Made by a program: the position numbers and the translations under genes | Source of the DNA: DATDMG01 sp036518955 | GTDB taxonomy: Bacteria; Actinomycetota; Actinomycetes; Actinomycetales; Kineosporiaceae | Direction of reading: 5' to 3' | DNA length: 36,596 bases | Assembly (NCBI GenBank): GCA_036518955.1 | Contig: DATDMG010000014.1 | Location: 1-36,596 of the forward strand | Part shown: piece after piece, positions 17,072-25,372 of the stretch | Layout of the letters: the number at the start of each line of letters is the position of its first letter | Position numbering within the stretch: the first letter of the stretch is position 1 | Notes under the pieces: generated by a model | Told to the model about the DNA's origin: nothing | Database searches by the model: none | Seen by the model: the letters and a program-made list of their open reading frames with translations, nothing else

Positions 17072-17335
17072 TCACTCAGGGTGATGACCGGCGTCCGGGG
17101 ACGCCGAAGGCGGGCGTCGGTCGTGCGTACCGTACCGAACCCACACGAGGTACAGGGCCAGGGCCATGCCGGCGAGGATGCCGATCAGCGCGAACACGGG
17201 CGAGGTGCCGAGCCACCGATCTACGAGCCAGCCCAGGCCTCCGTACACGAGAGGTCCGGAAATCAGATACGCGAGAACGGTCCACGCCGCTGCCTCGCCG
17301 ACCGGGCCGGCGGAGCGGTGGGCGTCGTCGTCCAT
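17072..17335 (-). CDS. AtpZ/AtpI-family small membrane protein
   Basis: An 87-residue protein with two membrane segments: about 18-37 (AWTVLAYLISGPLVYGGLGW) and about 46-67 (VFALIGILAGMALALYLVWV). The linking LGWLVDRWLGTSPVF fits the AtpZ/AtpI family of ATP synthase accessory proteins, proposed to help c-ring assembly or Mg2+ supply. It ends at the TGA that overlaps the first possible GTG of atpB, so the two are tightly coupled. The C-terminal tail is hydrophilic and histidine-containing (GTHDRRPPSASPDAGHH). Confidence 0.85.
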   Translation of the reverse strand: MDDDAHRSAGPVGEAAAWTVLAYLISGPLVYGGLGWLVDRWLGTSPVFALIGILAGMALALYLVWVRYGTHDRRPPSASPDAGHHPE

Positions 17336-17349
17336 CGGTGCTCAGCCTA

Positions 17350-17850
17350 TCAGTGACGAGCGCGCCGCGGTGACTCAGGGGAACCGGCATCGGCGCTGTC
17401 AAGGCGCTCCTCGACCGGCGCGTCGGCCCGTGACGCATGGCCGAAGGCAAGCAACCGCAGCCGGCTGGTGGCCCGGATCTGCCCACCCAGCCATGCGATC
17501 AAGGTGGCGAGAACCGCCCACCCGGCGTACCCTCCGCGCACCCACCCCTGCGGAGCCACCACCAGGTAGATCCCCCCGACCGCCCCCACGACGACCACGT
17601 AGCCGATCAAGGCAACAGCCATCACTGCAGGTGGGGAGGAATCTTCCACGGTCATCATGATGATCGGCCCGACCGCCAGGGCCGCGCCGGCGAGCGCCGC
17701 CCCGAGCAGCGCCGAGGCCGCCGCCTGCGGCGAAGAGATCAAACTCCCGGCGGAGACGATCAGTCCGACGACCACCCCGGGCACCGCGCCACCGGCGAGA
17801 ACGCCTCGCGCCGGGCGCGCCACCGGCCCTGACGCAGACCCTTTGTTCAC
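17350..17850 (-). CDS. AtpI-like integral membrane protein, first gene of the ATP synthase operon
   Basis: A 166-residue protein with four predicted membrane segments (about 16-35, 42-66, 74-98 and 104-124) and a hydrophilic C-terminus (ATSRLRLLAFGHASRADAPVEERLD). Position and topology match the hypothetical membrane protein usually called AtpI in streptomycetes and the Rv1303 position in M. tuberculosis (recalled). It starts at GTG 17850 with a weak ribosome site and precedes the AtpZ-like gene by 14 bp, so it likely opens the atp transcript. Sequence similarity to E. coli AtpI is not obvious to me; the call rests on topology and place. Confidence 0.75.
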   Translation of the reverse strand: MNKGSASGPVARPARGVLAGGAVPGVVVGLIVSAGSLISSPQAAASALLGAALAGAALAVGPIIMMTVEDSSPPAVMAVALIGYVVVVGAVGGIYLVVAPQGWVRGGYAGWAVLATLIAWLGGQIRATSRLRLLAFGHASRADAPVEERLDSADAGSPESPRRARH

Positions 17851-17927
17851 CTGGAATCCACCCCCGATCCGAGCTTGTGAATTCTGTCACGAAATCGTTG
17901 GAACGGCCAAACATTGCCGGTGACTGA

Positions 17928-19037
17928 TCACGGTGCGTGATGTCGGGCCCGCCCGCCACCGCGAAACGGCCCGAACGTGAGCGCCGCGGCCACCGCGGTC
18001 GAGAACGCGCCCACCGCGAGCGCCCGCGGCAGGTCGAAGACGGTGAGAGCGACGCCGAACGCGAGCGCCGCCGTCCAGACGTACATGATCAGGACGGCTC
18101 GGGCGTGGGTGTGCCCGAGCTGGAGCATCCGGTGGTGCAGGTGGCTCTTGTCCGGATGCCAGGGCATCTGACCGGCCCGGGTACGGCGGATCACCGCGAG
18201 CAGCAGATCGCCGAACGGCAGGGCCAGCACGGCGAGCGGCAGGACCAGCGGCAGGAACGCCGGCGCGATCTTGAGGCCGGAGATCACCGCGGGGTCCACC
18301 TGCCCGGTGATCGCGATCGTCGGGGCGGCCAGCAGCAGGCCGATGAGCATCGAGCCGCTGTCGCCCATGAAGACCCGGGCCGGGTTGAAGTTGTGCGGCA
18401 GGAAGCCCAGGCAGCAACCGACCAGGCCGGCGGTGATCAGGGTGGCGAGGGAGGAGTAGTCGGTCTGGCTCGCCTGCCGGGCGATCAGGTAGGAGTAGAC
18501 GAAGAACGCGGACCCGGCGATCGCCACGATCCCCGCGGCGAGACCGTCCAGCCCGTCCACGAAGTTGACGGCGTTGATCGTGACGATGACCGCGAGGACC
18601 GACAGCAGTACCAGGACGCCGGGCGAGACGAGGGTGAGCCCGGCGATGGGCAGTGTCACGAACTGCACACCCTTCCACGCCATCAACCCGGCCGCGATCG
18701 CCTGCCCGGCCAGCTTCGTGACGGCGTCCAGCTGCCACAGGTCGTCGGCGACGCCCAGCGCGCAGACCGCGGTCGCCCCGAGCAGCACGCCCCACGGCGA
18801 GCCGTTCGTCCCCGAGAAGACCGGCTCCAGGAACGGCAGCCGCCACGCCATCACCATCGCGACGGCGAACCCGGACAGCATCGCCACCCCGCCCATCCGT
18901 GGGATCGGGACGCTGTGCACGTCCCGATCCCGGACCGGTGTGATCGCCCCGAGCCGCCGCGCCACCCGGCGCACCAGGGGCGTCACCAGGTAGGTCACCG
19001 CCGCGGCCACCACCAGGACGAACACGTAGGCCTTCAC
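17928..19037 (-). CDS. wecA: Undecaprenyl-phosphate GlcNAc-1-phosphate transferase (WecA/TagO/Rfe)
   Basis: Membrane enzyme that transfers GlcNAc-1-phosphate from UDP-GlcNAc to a polyprenyl phosphate. This is the first step of linker-unit synthesis for arabinogalactan or teichoic-type wall polymers. The 369 residues have about 11 membrane segments. The Mg2+ motif is ADDLW (97-101), the family motif NAVNFVDGLDGLAAG starts at 155, and the cytosolic loop has HPDKSHLHHRML near 294-305. GTG 19037 directly abuts the TAG of sua5, so translation is probably coupled. The order prfA-prmC-sua5-wecA-atp is the mycobacterial one, where this gene is called rfe/wecA. Confidence 0.93.
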   Translation of the reverse strand: MKAYVFVLVVAAAVTYLVTPLVRRVARRLGAITPVRDRDVHSVPIPRMGGVAMLSGFAVAMVMAWRLPFLEPVFSGTNGSPWGVLLGATAVCALGVADDLWQLDAVTKLAGQAIAAGLMAWKGVQFVTLPIAGLTLVSPGVLVLLSVLAVIVTINAVNFVDGLDGLAAGIVAIAGSAFFVYSYLIARQASQTDYSSLATLITAGLVGCCLGFLPHNFNPARVFMGDSGSMLIGLLLAAPTIAITGQVDPAVISGLKIAPAFLPLVLPLAVLALPFGDLLLAVIRRTRAGQMPWHPDKSHLHHRMLQLGHTHARAVLIMYVWTAALAFGVALTVFDLPRALAVGAFSTAVAAALTFGPFRGGGRARHHAP

Positions 19038-19703
19038 CTAGGTGGTCGCCCCCTGCGCGTCGGCGGCGTCGACGACGCCCGGCACGACCCCGCGGAGCTG
19101 GTCGATGGTGAGGTCACCGTGGCGGAGCAACCGCGGGACCGGACCGCGCGCGTCGACGACCGTGGACGGGCCGCCGTAGCTGGTCCGCCCGGCGTCCAGA
19201 TAGACCGCGACGGCGTCGCCGAGCTGTAGGTACGCGTCGTCGTAGGTGGTCGGGAGCGGGCGGCCGGGGGCGTTGGCCGCGGTGAGCGCTAGCGGCCCGG
19301 TCTCGGCCAGGAGCTGCAGGGCCACCGGATGCAGCGGCATCCGCAGGGTCACGCTGCGGTCGCCGCCGCGCAGCCCCCAGTCGAGCGAGGGTTGCGCCTC
19401 GCAGATCAGGGTGAGCGGCCCGGGCCAGAAAGCCTCGGCGAGGGCCCGCGCCTCGGCGGTGACCTCGGTCGCCAGCCCGTCGATGGTGCGCCCGCTGCCG
19501 ATCAGGACCGGCGGGCGCAGGCGCGGGTTGCCCTTGGCCGCCCGCAGTGCGGCCAGCCCCGGCGCGGAGAAGGCGTCGCAGGCCAGCCCGTACGCGCTCT
19601 CCGTGGGCACGACGACCAGCTCGCCCTCGCCGAGCACCGTCCGGGCACGGGCCAACCCGCGGCCCCGCCCCGAGGAGTCCGAGCAGTCGTAGCGATAGCT
19701 CAC
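19038..19703 (-). CDS. L-threonylcarbamoyladenylate synthase (Sua5/YrdC family)
   Basis: Makes threonylcarbamoyl-AMP from threonine, bicarbonate and ATP for the t6A modification of tRNAs reading ANN codons. The 221 residues contain the YrdC fold signatures GELVVVPTESAYGLACDAF, AAKGNPRLRPPVLIG (the basic nucleotide-binding loop), FWPGPLTL and VTLRMPLHPVALQLL. The C-terminus is short, as in the mycobacterial Rv1301 homologue, without a large SUA5 domain. I start at GTG 19703 (MSYRYDCSD), which matches relatives beginning ...RYDC; the open frame extends to 19913 but there overlaps prmC. It lies 35 bp after prmC. Confidence 0.92.
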   Translation of the reverse strand: MSYRYDCSDSSGRGRGLARARTVLGEGELVVVPTESAYGLACDAFSAPGLAALRAAKGNPRLRPPVLIGSGRTIDGLATEVTAEARALAEAFWPGPLTLICEAQPSLDWGLRGGDRSVTLRMPLHPVALQLLAETGPLALTAANAPGRPLPTTYDDAYLQLGDAVAVYLDAGRTSYGGPSTVVDARGPVPRLLRHGDLTIDQLRGVVPGVVDAADAQGATT

Positions 19704-19738
19704 GCCGGAAGTCTCGCACCTCCACCGGAGTGCTGCCG

Positions 19739-20614
19739 TCACCGGGCGGAGCGACAGGCCAGCAGGGCGCGGTCCCGCCCGGTCAGATCGCGCTCCGTCC
19801 GGACGTCGGCCCAACCGCCCGCAGCACGCACCAACCGTCGCGCCGCGGCGCCCTGGACGTCGCCGTGCTCCATCACCAGGGCCCCGCCCGTCCGCAGCAG
19901 GACGGCAGCACACCGCACCACCGCCGCCGGCACGGCCAGCCCGTCCGCACCGCCGCCGTAGAGCGCCAGGTGCGGGTCATGGTCGGCGACCTCCGGATCG
20001 ACCGGTCGGGCGCCGTCCGGGATGTAGGGCGGGTTCGCGACGACGACGTCCACCCGGCCGGTGAGGTCGGCCAGCGCCTCGGGGTCGGCGACGTCCCCGA
20101 GCCGCAGGTCGACCCGCCCCGGCGCGATCCGCTCGACGTTGCGCGCCGCCCAGGCGTGGGCCAGCGGGTCGGCCTCCAGAGCCACCACCCGGGCCGTCCG
20201 GAGCTCGACCGCCACGCTCAACGCGATCGCCGCCGAGCCGGTGCACAGGTCCACCACGAGCGGCTCGTCGAGCTCCTGCGCCGCGGCGATCGCCAACCCG
20301 GCGACGACCTCGGTCTCCGGGCGCGGCACGAAGACGCCCGGGCCGACGTCCAGCTCGATCGTGCGGAAGGCGGCCCGGCCGGTGAGGTGCTGCAACGGAA
20401 TCCGCTCCGCGCGCTGGGCGACCAGGTCGGCGAAGCGCGTGGCCGCGGCGTCCGGCAGCGACCTGCCGGTGATCGCGGCGGCCGGCACCGCACCGGCGGT
20501 CACGCCCAGGACGTGCGCGGCGAGCCGCTCGGCGTCGCCTCGGGGAGCGGCCACACCCGCCTCCCGCAGCCGGTCGGTGGCGGCCCGGAGCACCTCGTCG
20601 AGGCGCTGCGTCAC
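19739..20614 (-). CDS. prmC: Release factor glutamine methyltransferase
   Basis: SAM-dependent enzyme that N5-methylates the glutamine of the GGQ motif in release factors. The 291 residues have an N-terminal helical substrate-binding domain (1-95) with PLQHLTG, then FVPRPETE, the SAM loop VVDLCTGSAAIALSVA (120-135) and the catalytic NPPY (194-197). Its GTG overlaps the prfA TGA in a GTGA, so enzyme and substrate (RF1) are translationally coupled. Confidence 0.95.
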   Translation of the reverse strand: MTQRLDEVLRAATDRLREAGVAAPRGDAERLAAHVLGVTAGAVPAAAITGRSLPDAAATRFADLVAQRAERIPLQHLTGRAAFRTIELDVGPGVFVPRPETEVVAGLAIAAAQELDEPLVVDLCTGSAAIALSVAVELRTARVVALEADPLAHAWAARNVERIAPGRVDLRLGDVADPEALADLTGRVDVVVANPPYIPDGARPVDPEVADHDPHLALYGGGADGLAVPAAVVRCAAVLLRTGGALVMEHGDVQGAAARRLVRAAGGWADVRTERDLTGRDRALLACRSAR

Positions 20615-21711
20615 GCCGGCTGCCGGGCCAGCGCCGCGGCCTCGTCGGCGGCCACGCAGGAGTCGATCACCGGGTCCAGGTCACCGGCCAGTACCTGGTC
20701 GAGGTTGTAGGCCTTGAACCCGGTGCGGTGGTCGGCGATCCGGTTCTCCGGAAAGTTGTAGGTGCGGACCCGCTCCGACCGGTCGACCGTGCGCACCTGG
20801 CTGCGCCGGACCTGCGCAGCCTCGGCCTGGGCGGCCTCCTGGGCGAGCGCGTGCAGCCGCGCCCGCAGGATCCGCAGCGCCTGCTCCTTGTTCTGCAGCT
20901 GGCTCTTCTCGTTCTGGCAGGAGACGACGAGGCCCGTCGGCAGGTGGGTGATCCGGACGGCGGAATCCGTGGTGTTCACGCTCTGCCCGCCGGGACCGGA
21001 GGACCGGAAGACGTCGATGCGCAGATCGTCGTCCTTGATCTCGACCTCGCTCGCCTCCTCCGGCTCCGGTAGCACCAGGACGCCGGCGGCCGAGGTGTGG
21101 ATGCGGCCCTGTGACTCGGTGACCGGCACGCGCTGCACCCGGTGGACGCCGCCCTCGTACTTCATCCGGGCGAAGACACCCTGGCCCGGGGCGGGGGCCC
21201 CGCGGAACTTGAGCGCGACGGACACGTCCTTGTACCCGCCGAGCTCGCTCTCGGTGGCGTCGAGCACCTCGGTACGCCAGCCATGCCGTTCCGCGTAGCG
21301 CAGGTACATCCGGAGCAGGTCGCCGGCGAACAGCGCGGACTCCTCGCCGCCCTCCCCCGCCTTGATCTCCATGATGACGTCACGGTCGTCATCCGGGTCC
21401 CGAGGCACCAGCATCCGGCGCAACCGCTCGGCAGCGGCGTCGGCCAGCTGCTCCAGTGCCGGGATCTCGGCGGCGAACCCGCTGTCGTCCTCGGCGAGCT
21501 CGCGCGCCGCCCCCAGGTCGTCCACCGCCGCACGCCAGGCCCGCTGCGCCTCGACGACGCCGGTCAGCTCCGCGTACCGGCGGCCGAGCCGGCGGGCCGA
21601 CGCGGCGTCCGCATGGACAGCCGGGTCGGCGAGTTGCCGCTCCAGCTCGGCGTGTTCGGCGAGCATCGGCGCGACGGCACCCTCGAGCGGCGCCACCGCG
21701 GAGTCGGTCAT
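20611..21711 (-). CDS. prfA: Peptide chain release factor 1
   Basis: Recognises UAA and UAG in the ribosomal A site and triggers peptide release. The 366 residues show the PxT codon-recognition motif as PVT (196-198, in RVPVTESQGRIHTS) and the catalytic GGQ (241-243, in SSGPGGQSVNTTDSAVR). ATG 21711 is preceded by GGGAGGTGG. An upstream in-frame extension to 21765 is not conserved-looking. It is followed by prmC with a GTGA overlap. Confidence 0.96.
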   Translation of the reverse strand: MTDSAVAPLEGAVAPMLAEHAELERQLADPAVHADAASARRLGRRYAELTGVVEAQRAWRAAVDDLGAARELAEDDSGFAAEIPALEQLADAAAERLRRMLVPRDPDDDRDVIMEIKAGEGGEESALFAGDLLRMYLRYAERHGWRTEVLDATESELGGYKDVSVALKFRGAPAPGQGVFARMKYEGGVHRVQRVPVTESQGRIHTSAAGVLVLPEPEEASEVEIKDDDLRIDVFRSSGPGGQSVNTTDSAVRITHLPTGLVVSCQNEKSQLQNKEQALRILRARLHALAQEAAQAEAAQVRRSQVRTVDRSERVRTYNFPENRIADHRTGFKAYNLDQVLAGDLDPVIDSCVAADEAAALARQPA

Positions 21712-21837
21712 CACCGCCCACCTCCCGTGATCATGTGCCGCGGTCAGCCGCGCAGCCGACGACAAAGCAACGGACGCCGGCGTCGCCCGGCCAGACGGCG
21801 ACCCGCCCGGCCAGGCGCAACCGGCGCCGCGAACGCC

Positions 21838-22062
21838 CTACTTCTTCTTCGCCTGCTGGACCTTGCCGTACCGCTGCTGGAACTTGGCGACCCGACCACC
21901 AGTGTCGAGAATCTTCTGCTTGCCCGTGTAGAACGGGTGGCACTGGCTGCAGACGTCGGCGTGGATCACACCGTTCCGGGCGGTGGACCGCGTCGTGAAC
22001 GTGGCGCCACAGGTGCAGGTCACGGTGGTCTCGTGGTAATCCGGGTGGATACCGCTCTTCAC
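21838..22062 (-). CDS. rpmE: Ribosomal protein L31, zinc-binding (C+) form
   Basis: A 74-residue 50S protein. Cysteines C16 and C18 (CTCG) and C38xxC41 (CSQC) make the zinc site, so this is the C+ paralogue. The family signature DVCSQCHPFYTGKQKILDTGGRVAKF is intact. In Streptomyces the C- form replaces this one under zinc starvation; no such paralogue is in the window. GTG 22062 follows AGAGGAG. Gap to prfA is 126 bp. Confidence 0.97.
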   Translation of the reverse strand: MKSGIHPDYHETTVTCTCGATFTTRSTARNGVIHADVCSQCHPFYTGKQKILDTGGRVAKFQQRYGKVQQAKKK

Positions 22063-22236
22063 TGAACAACTCCTCTGATCGCGGGGCGCCGGGTCGTCCG
22101 CGGGCGCGCGACGTGAACCGGAGCCAGGGCACCAGTGTGCCAGACGCGCAACCCCGGCCCGCCGGCCGGCATTCCCGGCCCGACGCCATCACCGGTCCTC
22201 CCGGCGCAGATGCATGATCACAGCTGCCGTGCGTGG

Positions 22237-22674
22237 TCACGACTGGGTAGCAGGTCCCGCCGTCAGCCAGGTGCGGACGGCGTCCCGGAACGGGACGGCG
22301 AAGGAGTTCGCCAGCGTGCGGGCCTGGCGGGGGCTGGAGAGGCGGGAGACGTCCGGCACCAGGTTGACGGACCAGTACACCCCGAGCGGGGCGACGTCGC
22401 CACGGAACGCACGGCGGCGGCTGCCTGCGATCATCAGCTCGGCCGGTCCGCCACCCGCCGCAGGGAAGATCAGCCCGTTCAGCGTCCAGGGCGCGATGAG
22501 CACGAGCGTCGGAACGCCCTCCACCACGGCGGCCTCGGTCGTCTCGACCACGAGCCGGGGATTGGCCGACGGATCGCCGGCGAAGACCCTTTGGTGCACA
22601 TCCTCGAACGCGGTGCGGGCCCGGTGCAGCAGGTCGTCCAGCGCCGCTACACCCGGCGGGGTGTCCGTGGTCAC
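22237..22674 (-). CDS. HybE-like domain protein (hydrogenase-chaperone family), orphan
   Basis: A 145-residue protein. Residues 50-125 read VEGVPTLVLIAPWTLNGLIFPAAGGG, then a GSRRRAFRGD turn, then LGVYWSVNLVPDVSRL. This is the pattern of the [NiFe]-hydrogenase assembly chaperone HybE/HupJ family (LITPWFMNLLLLP ... LGRYLSCSLFSPM, recalled). The upstream 45 residues are helical (ALDDLLHRARTAFEDVHQRV). GTG 22674 follows AGGAGG. No hydrogenase structural or maturation gene is in the window, and the gene is wedged between rpmE and rho, so either its partner lies elsewhere or it has another role. Membership is inferred by eye; function is unproven. Confidence 0.6.
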   Translation of the reverse strand: MTTDTPPGVAALDDLLHRARTAFEDVHQRVFAGDPSANPRLVVETTEAAVVEGVPTLVLIAPWTLNGLIFPAAGGGPAELMIAGSRRRAFRGDVAPLGVYWSVNLVPDVSRLSSPRQARTLANSFAVPFRDAVRTWLTAGPATQS

Positions 22675-22977
22675 CAGCCGGCCTCCTCCCGTTCCGCGCC
22701 CGCCACCCGGCCGGCGCGCCTCCCACGCTGGACGAGACCCAGGCTGCCCCGGCCAGGACGTTCGTCGCCGCGGGCACGAACCCGCCGGGGCGTCGGCCCG
22801 GCTGGGAGCGCTCCCGCGTCAGCGCTGCGCTCGCAACAGCAGCGCTCCCGCAGCAGCGGGCGCGCCGACACCGCGCTCGGTGGCCGTCCCGCTGGACCGC
22901 AGTCACCGGTGCCCGCCCCGCGCGCAGGCGTGGGCGGGCACCGGCGATCGCCTGCGGATGCGGGCGGATTCCTCCGG
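22675..22977. other. Gene-free 303-bp region between rho and the HybE-like gene
   Basis: I see no supported gene here. It holds the rho-distal hairpin (22906-22944), a GGGAGCGCTCCC palindrome (22805-22816), a nearby CAGCGCTCCCGC and the GGGAGGAGG ribosome site of the HybE-like gene next to 22680. Confidence 0.5.
22906..22944 (-). terminator. Hairpin terminator downstream of rho
   Basis: CCGGTGCCCGCCC (22906-22918) and GGGCGGGCACCGG (22932-22944) form a perfect 13-bp stem with a 13-nt loop, beginning 33 nt past the rho stop. There is no U-run, as is usual for high-GC actinobacterial terminators. Confidence 0.65.
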
Positions 22978-25023
22978 TCAGTCGTCGTCCCTGCTGCTCG
23001 GCGACGGCGTCGTCTTGGCCACCTGCAGCAGGAACTCCGCGTTGCTGCGGGTCTGCTTGACCCGGTCGAGCAGCAGTTCGATGGCCTGTTGCGCTTCGAG
23101 CGCCCCCATCACCCGGCGGAGCTTCCAGACGATCTTCAGCTCGTCCACGCCCATCAGGATCTCCTCCCGCCGGGTGCCGGACGCGTTGACGTCGACGGCC
23201 GGGAAGATCCGCTTGTCGGCCAACTGGCGCGACAGGCGTAGCTCCATGTTGCCGGTGCCCTTGAACTCCTCGAAGATCACCTCGTCCATCTTCGAGCCGG
23301 TCTCCACCAGGGCGGTCGCCAGGATGGTCAGCGAACCGCCGTTCTCGATGTTCCGGGCGGCGCCGAAGAACCGCTTGGGCGGGTAGAGCGCCGAGGAATC
23401 CACACCACCGGACAGGATGCGCCCGCTGGCCGGAGCCGCCAGGTTGTAGGCGCGACCGAGGCGGGTGATCGAGTCGAGCAGGACGACGACGTCGTGCCCG
23501 AGCTCGACGAGCCGCTTGGCCCGCTCGATGGCGAGCTCGGCGACCGTGGTGTGGTCGTCGGCCGGCCGGTCGAAGGTCGAGGCGATCACCTCTCCCTTGA
23601 CCGTGCGTTGCATGTCGGTGACCTCTTCGGGCCGCTCGTCCACGAGCACGACCATCAGGTGGCACTCGGGGTTGTTCCGGCTGATCGCGTTCGCGATCGC
23701 CTGCAGCACCAGGGTCTTGCCGGCCTTCGGCGGCGACACGATCAGGCCGCGCTGCCCCTTGCCGATCGGCGCGACGAGGTCGATCACCCGCGTCGTGGTG
23801 ATGTTCGGCTCGGTCTCCAGCCGCAGCCGCTCCTGCGGGTACAGCGGGGTCAGCTTGTTGAACTCGGCCCGGCCGCGCGAGTCGTCCGGGCTGGCGCCGT
23901 TCACCGAGTCGATCCGGACCAGCGCGTTGAACTTCTGCTGCCGGCCCTGCGGCTGCTCGCCCTCTCGCTGCTGCTTCACCGCACCGATGACCGCGTCACC
24001 CTTGCGCAGACCGTACTTCTTGACCTGCCCGAGCGAGACGTACACGTCGTTGGGGCCGGGCAGATACCCCGACGTCCGCAGGAACGCGTAGTTGTCGAGG
24101 ACGTCGAGGATGCCGGCGACCGGCACCAGGACATCATCCTCGGCGAGTTCCGGCTCGTCCGCGACGACGCCACCCTCCGGACGGGTGGTGCGGCGCTTGC
24201 GGTCGCGGTAGCGCCCGCGCCGACGCCGGCCGCGGCCGTCACCCTCGTCGTCCTCATCGTCCCGGACCGCGTGGTCCCGGGCGCCCGCGTCGCGCGGGCC
24301 CTGCTCGCGGAGCTGCTGACCGTTGCGGGCGACCTGCTCGCCGCGCCCGGCCGTGCCCTGGCCGTTCTGGCCCGGCGCGCCGTCCGTGCCGCCCTCGACG
24401 ACAGCCACCCGCTGGCCGTCACGCTGCTGGCTATCACGCTGCTGGCCGTCACGTGGACGGCGCTCGCGCCGACGGCCGAAGCCCTCGCGCTGCTCGGCCT
24501 CACCGGGGGGCCCGGCCGGAGCCTCGGCGCCCTCGACGGCCGGCCGTTCGACGGGAGCAGGCTGCTCCGCCGCTGCCGCGCGCTCAGCTGCCGCGGGCCG
24601 CCCGGCCGCAGGGCCCTCGTCGCGTCGCGCCTGCGGCTCCGGAACGCCGGGCTCGGCCGCCCTGGCCACCGCCCGGGCCGGGGGCGCCTCGGACGGCGAC
24701 GCGCCGGCCAGCGGCAACGCCTGCTGATCGGTCGAACGAGGCGACGGCGGGCCCGCCGGAGCGCCGGCCCGACGCGAGGCCCGCCGGGCTGGCGGGGCGG
24801 AAGGAGCCTCCACGGGCGACGTGCCGGCCTGCCGGGCACGGATGGCCTCGAGCAGGTCGGACTTGCGCATGCGCGCGGTGCCGCTGATCCCGAGCTCGGC
24901 CGCGACGGCCTGCAGCTCAGGCAGCCGCATCGCGGAGAGGCTCAGGCGACGGCTGCTGGAGCCGTTGGAGCCGGCCTCGGTCACTGCCGAGTCCGCAGAA
25001 GCGGCTTGGGTGGTGTCTGTCAC
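22978..25023 (-). CDS. rho: Transcription termination factor Rho with large disordered insertion
   Basis: Hexameric RNA-dependent ATPase that ends transcription. 681 residues from GTG 25023, against about 419 in E. coli. Order: Rho-N helical domain (26-66, LPELQAVAAELGISGTARMRKSDLLEAI); an insertion of about 220 residues (67-285) rich in A, P, R, G, Q and E with the repeat QQRDSQQRDGQ and a basic end (RGRRRRGRYRDRKRR); RNA-binding cold-shock domain (295-370); RecA motor with Walker A PPKAGKT (431-437), Walker B VVLLDS (512-517) and the C-terminal secondary-site region GTGNMELRLSR. D489 stands where E. coli has S266, a bicyclomycin contact. The start follows AGGGA. Upstream in-frame extension to 25152 lacks a ribosome site. 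Confidence 0.95.
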   Translation of the reverse strand: MTDTTQAASADSAVTEAGSNGSSSRRLSLSAMRLPELQAVAAELGISGTARMRKSDLLEAIRARQAGTSPVEAPSAPPARRASRRAGAPAGPPSPRSTDQQALPLAGASPSEAPPARAVARAAEPGVPEPQARRDEGPAAGRPAAAERAAAAEQPAPVERPAVEGAEAPAGPPGEAEQREGFGRRRERRPRDGQQRDSQQRDGQRVAVVEGGTDGAPGQNGQGTAGRGEQVARNGQQLREQGPRDAGARDHAVRDDEDDEGDGRGRRRRGRYRDRKRRTTRPEGGVVADEPELAEDDVLVPVAGILDVLDNYAFLRTSGYLPGPNDVYVSLGQVKKYGLRKGDAVIGAVKQQREGEQPQGRQQKFNALVRIDSVNGASPDDSRGRAEFNKLTPLYPQERLRLETEPNITTTRVIDLVAPIGKGQRGLIVSPPKAGKTLVLQAIANAISRNNPECHLMVVLVDERPEEVTDMQRTVKGEVIASTFDRPADDHTTVAELAIERAKRLVELGHDVVVLLDSITRLGRAYNLAAPASGRILSGGVDSSALYPPKRFFGAARNIENGGSLTILATALVETGSKMDEVIFEEFKGTGNMELRLSRQLADKRIFPAVDVNASGTRREEILMGVDELKIVWKLRRVMGALEAQQAIELLLDRVKQTRSNAEFLLQVAKTTPSPSSRDDD

Positions 25024-25207
25024 TAAGGGTCCCTTCCCCTCCCCGGCTGCTGGCCCTTGGATGAGGTCACGCCCGGGTGAGACTGCGTCCGGGCCCGCGC
25101 CCGAACCGTGTGGAGAGTGCCGTGCGCGCACAGGGAAGTGGCTGTAGATCACGGCGGGGGCAGCACTGGGAGCAACTCAGACTCAATCCCCCTACGGCTG
25201 CGCACAC

Positions 25208-25213
25208 ACTGTA
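25208..25213 (-). promoter_or_regulatory. Possible -10 hexamer (TACAGT) for rho
   Basis: TACAGT, preceded by GT, matches the actinobacterial TANNNT -10. Transcription from about 25201 would give a leader of about 180 nt. A good -35 at 17-18 nt was not found, so this is tentative. Confidence 0.3.
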
Positions 25214-25270
25214 ACACCGCAAGGGGTGCGGATGCGCAATCCGGTGGGTCACTTTCTCCTGTTCGTTGTC

Positions 25271-25300
25271 GGGAACACCCCCCTACCCCCGGTTGTTCCC
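25271..25300 (-). terminator. Weak hairpin downstream of thrB
   Basis: GGGAACA (25271-25277) and TGTTCCC (25294-25300) pair perfectly over 7 bp with a 16-nt G/C-rich loop. It begins about 73 nt after the thrB stop and before the rho promoter, the place expected for the end of the hom-thrC-thrB transcript. Confidence 0.4.
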
Positions 25301-25372
25301 ACCTGATCGGGCGAGACCCACCGGTCGTCGGACCGAACGCGATCGCCTCGTCCGGGACGGCGCGCCCCCGGT

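Larger units (their letters stand above)
25024..25372. other. Gene-free 349-bp region: rho leader and promoter, thr-operon end
   Basis: No supported gene. From the thrB stop downwards on the minus strand it holds a GGGAACA/TGTTCCC inverted repeat (25271-25300), a TACAGT hexamer (25213-25208) that could be the rho -10, and about 180 nt of leader before GTG 25023. A long leader would fit autoregulated rho, but no specific element was recognised. Confidence 0.5.

Noticed and set aside
21782..21802. GTCGCC/GGCGAC inverted repeat between rpmE and prfA
   Set aside because: Only 6 bp in very GC-rich DNA; not convincing as a terminator.
25067..25252. 61-codon minus-strand frame with AGGAG before a GTG, just upstream of rho (possible leader peptide)
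   Set aside because: Third codon positions are not G/C-rich as in the real genes, and it contains the TACAGT promoter candidate. Probably non-coding leader.
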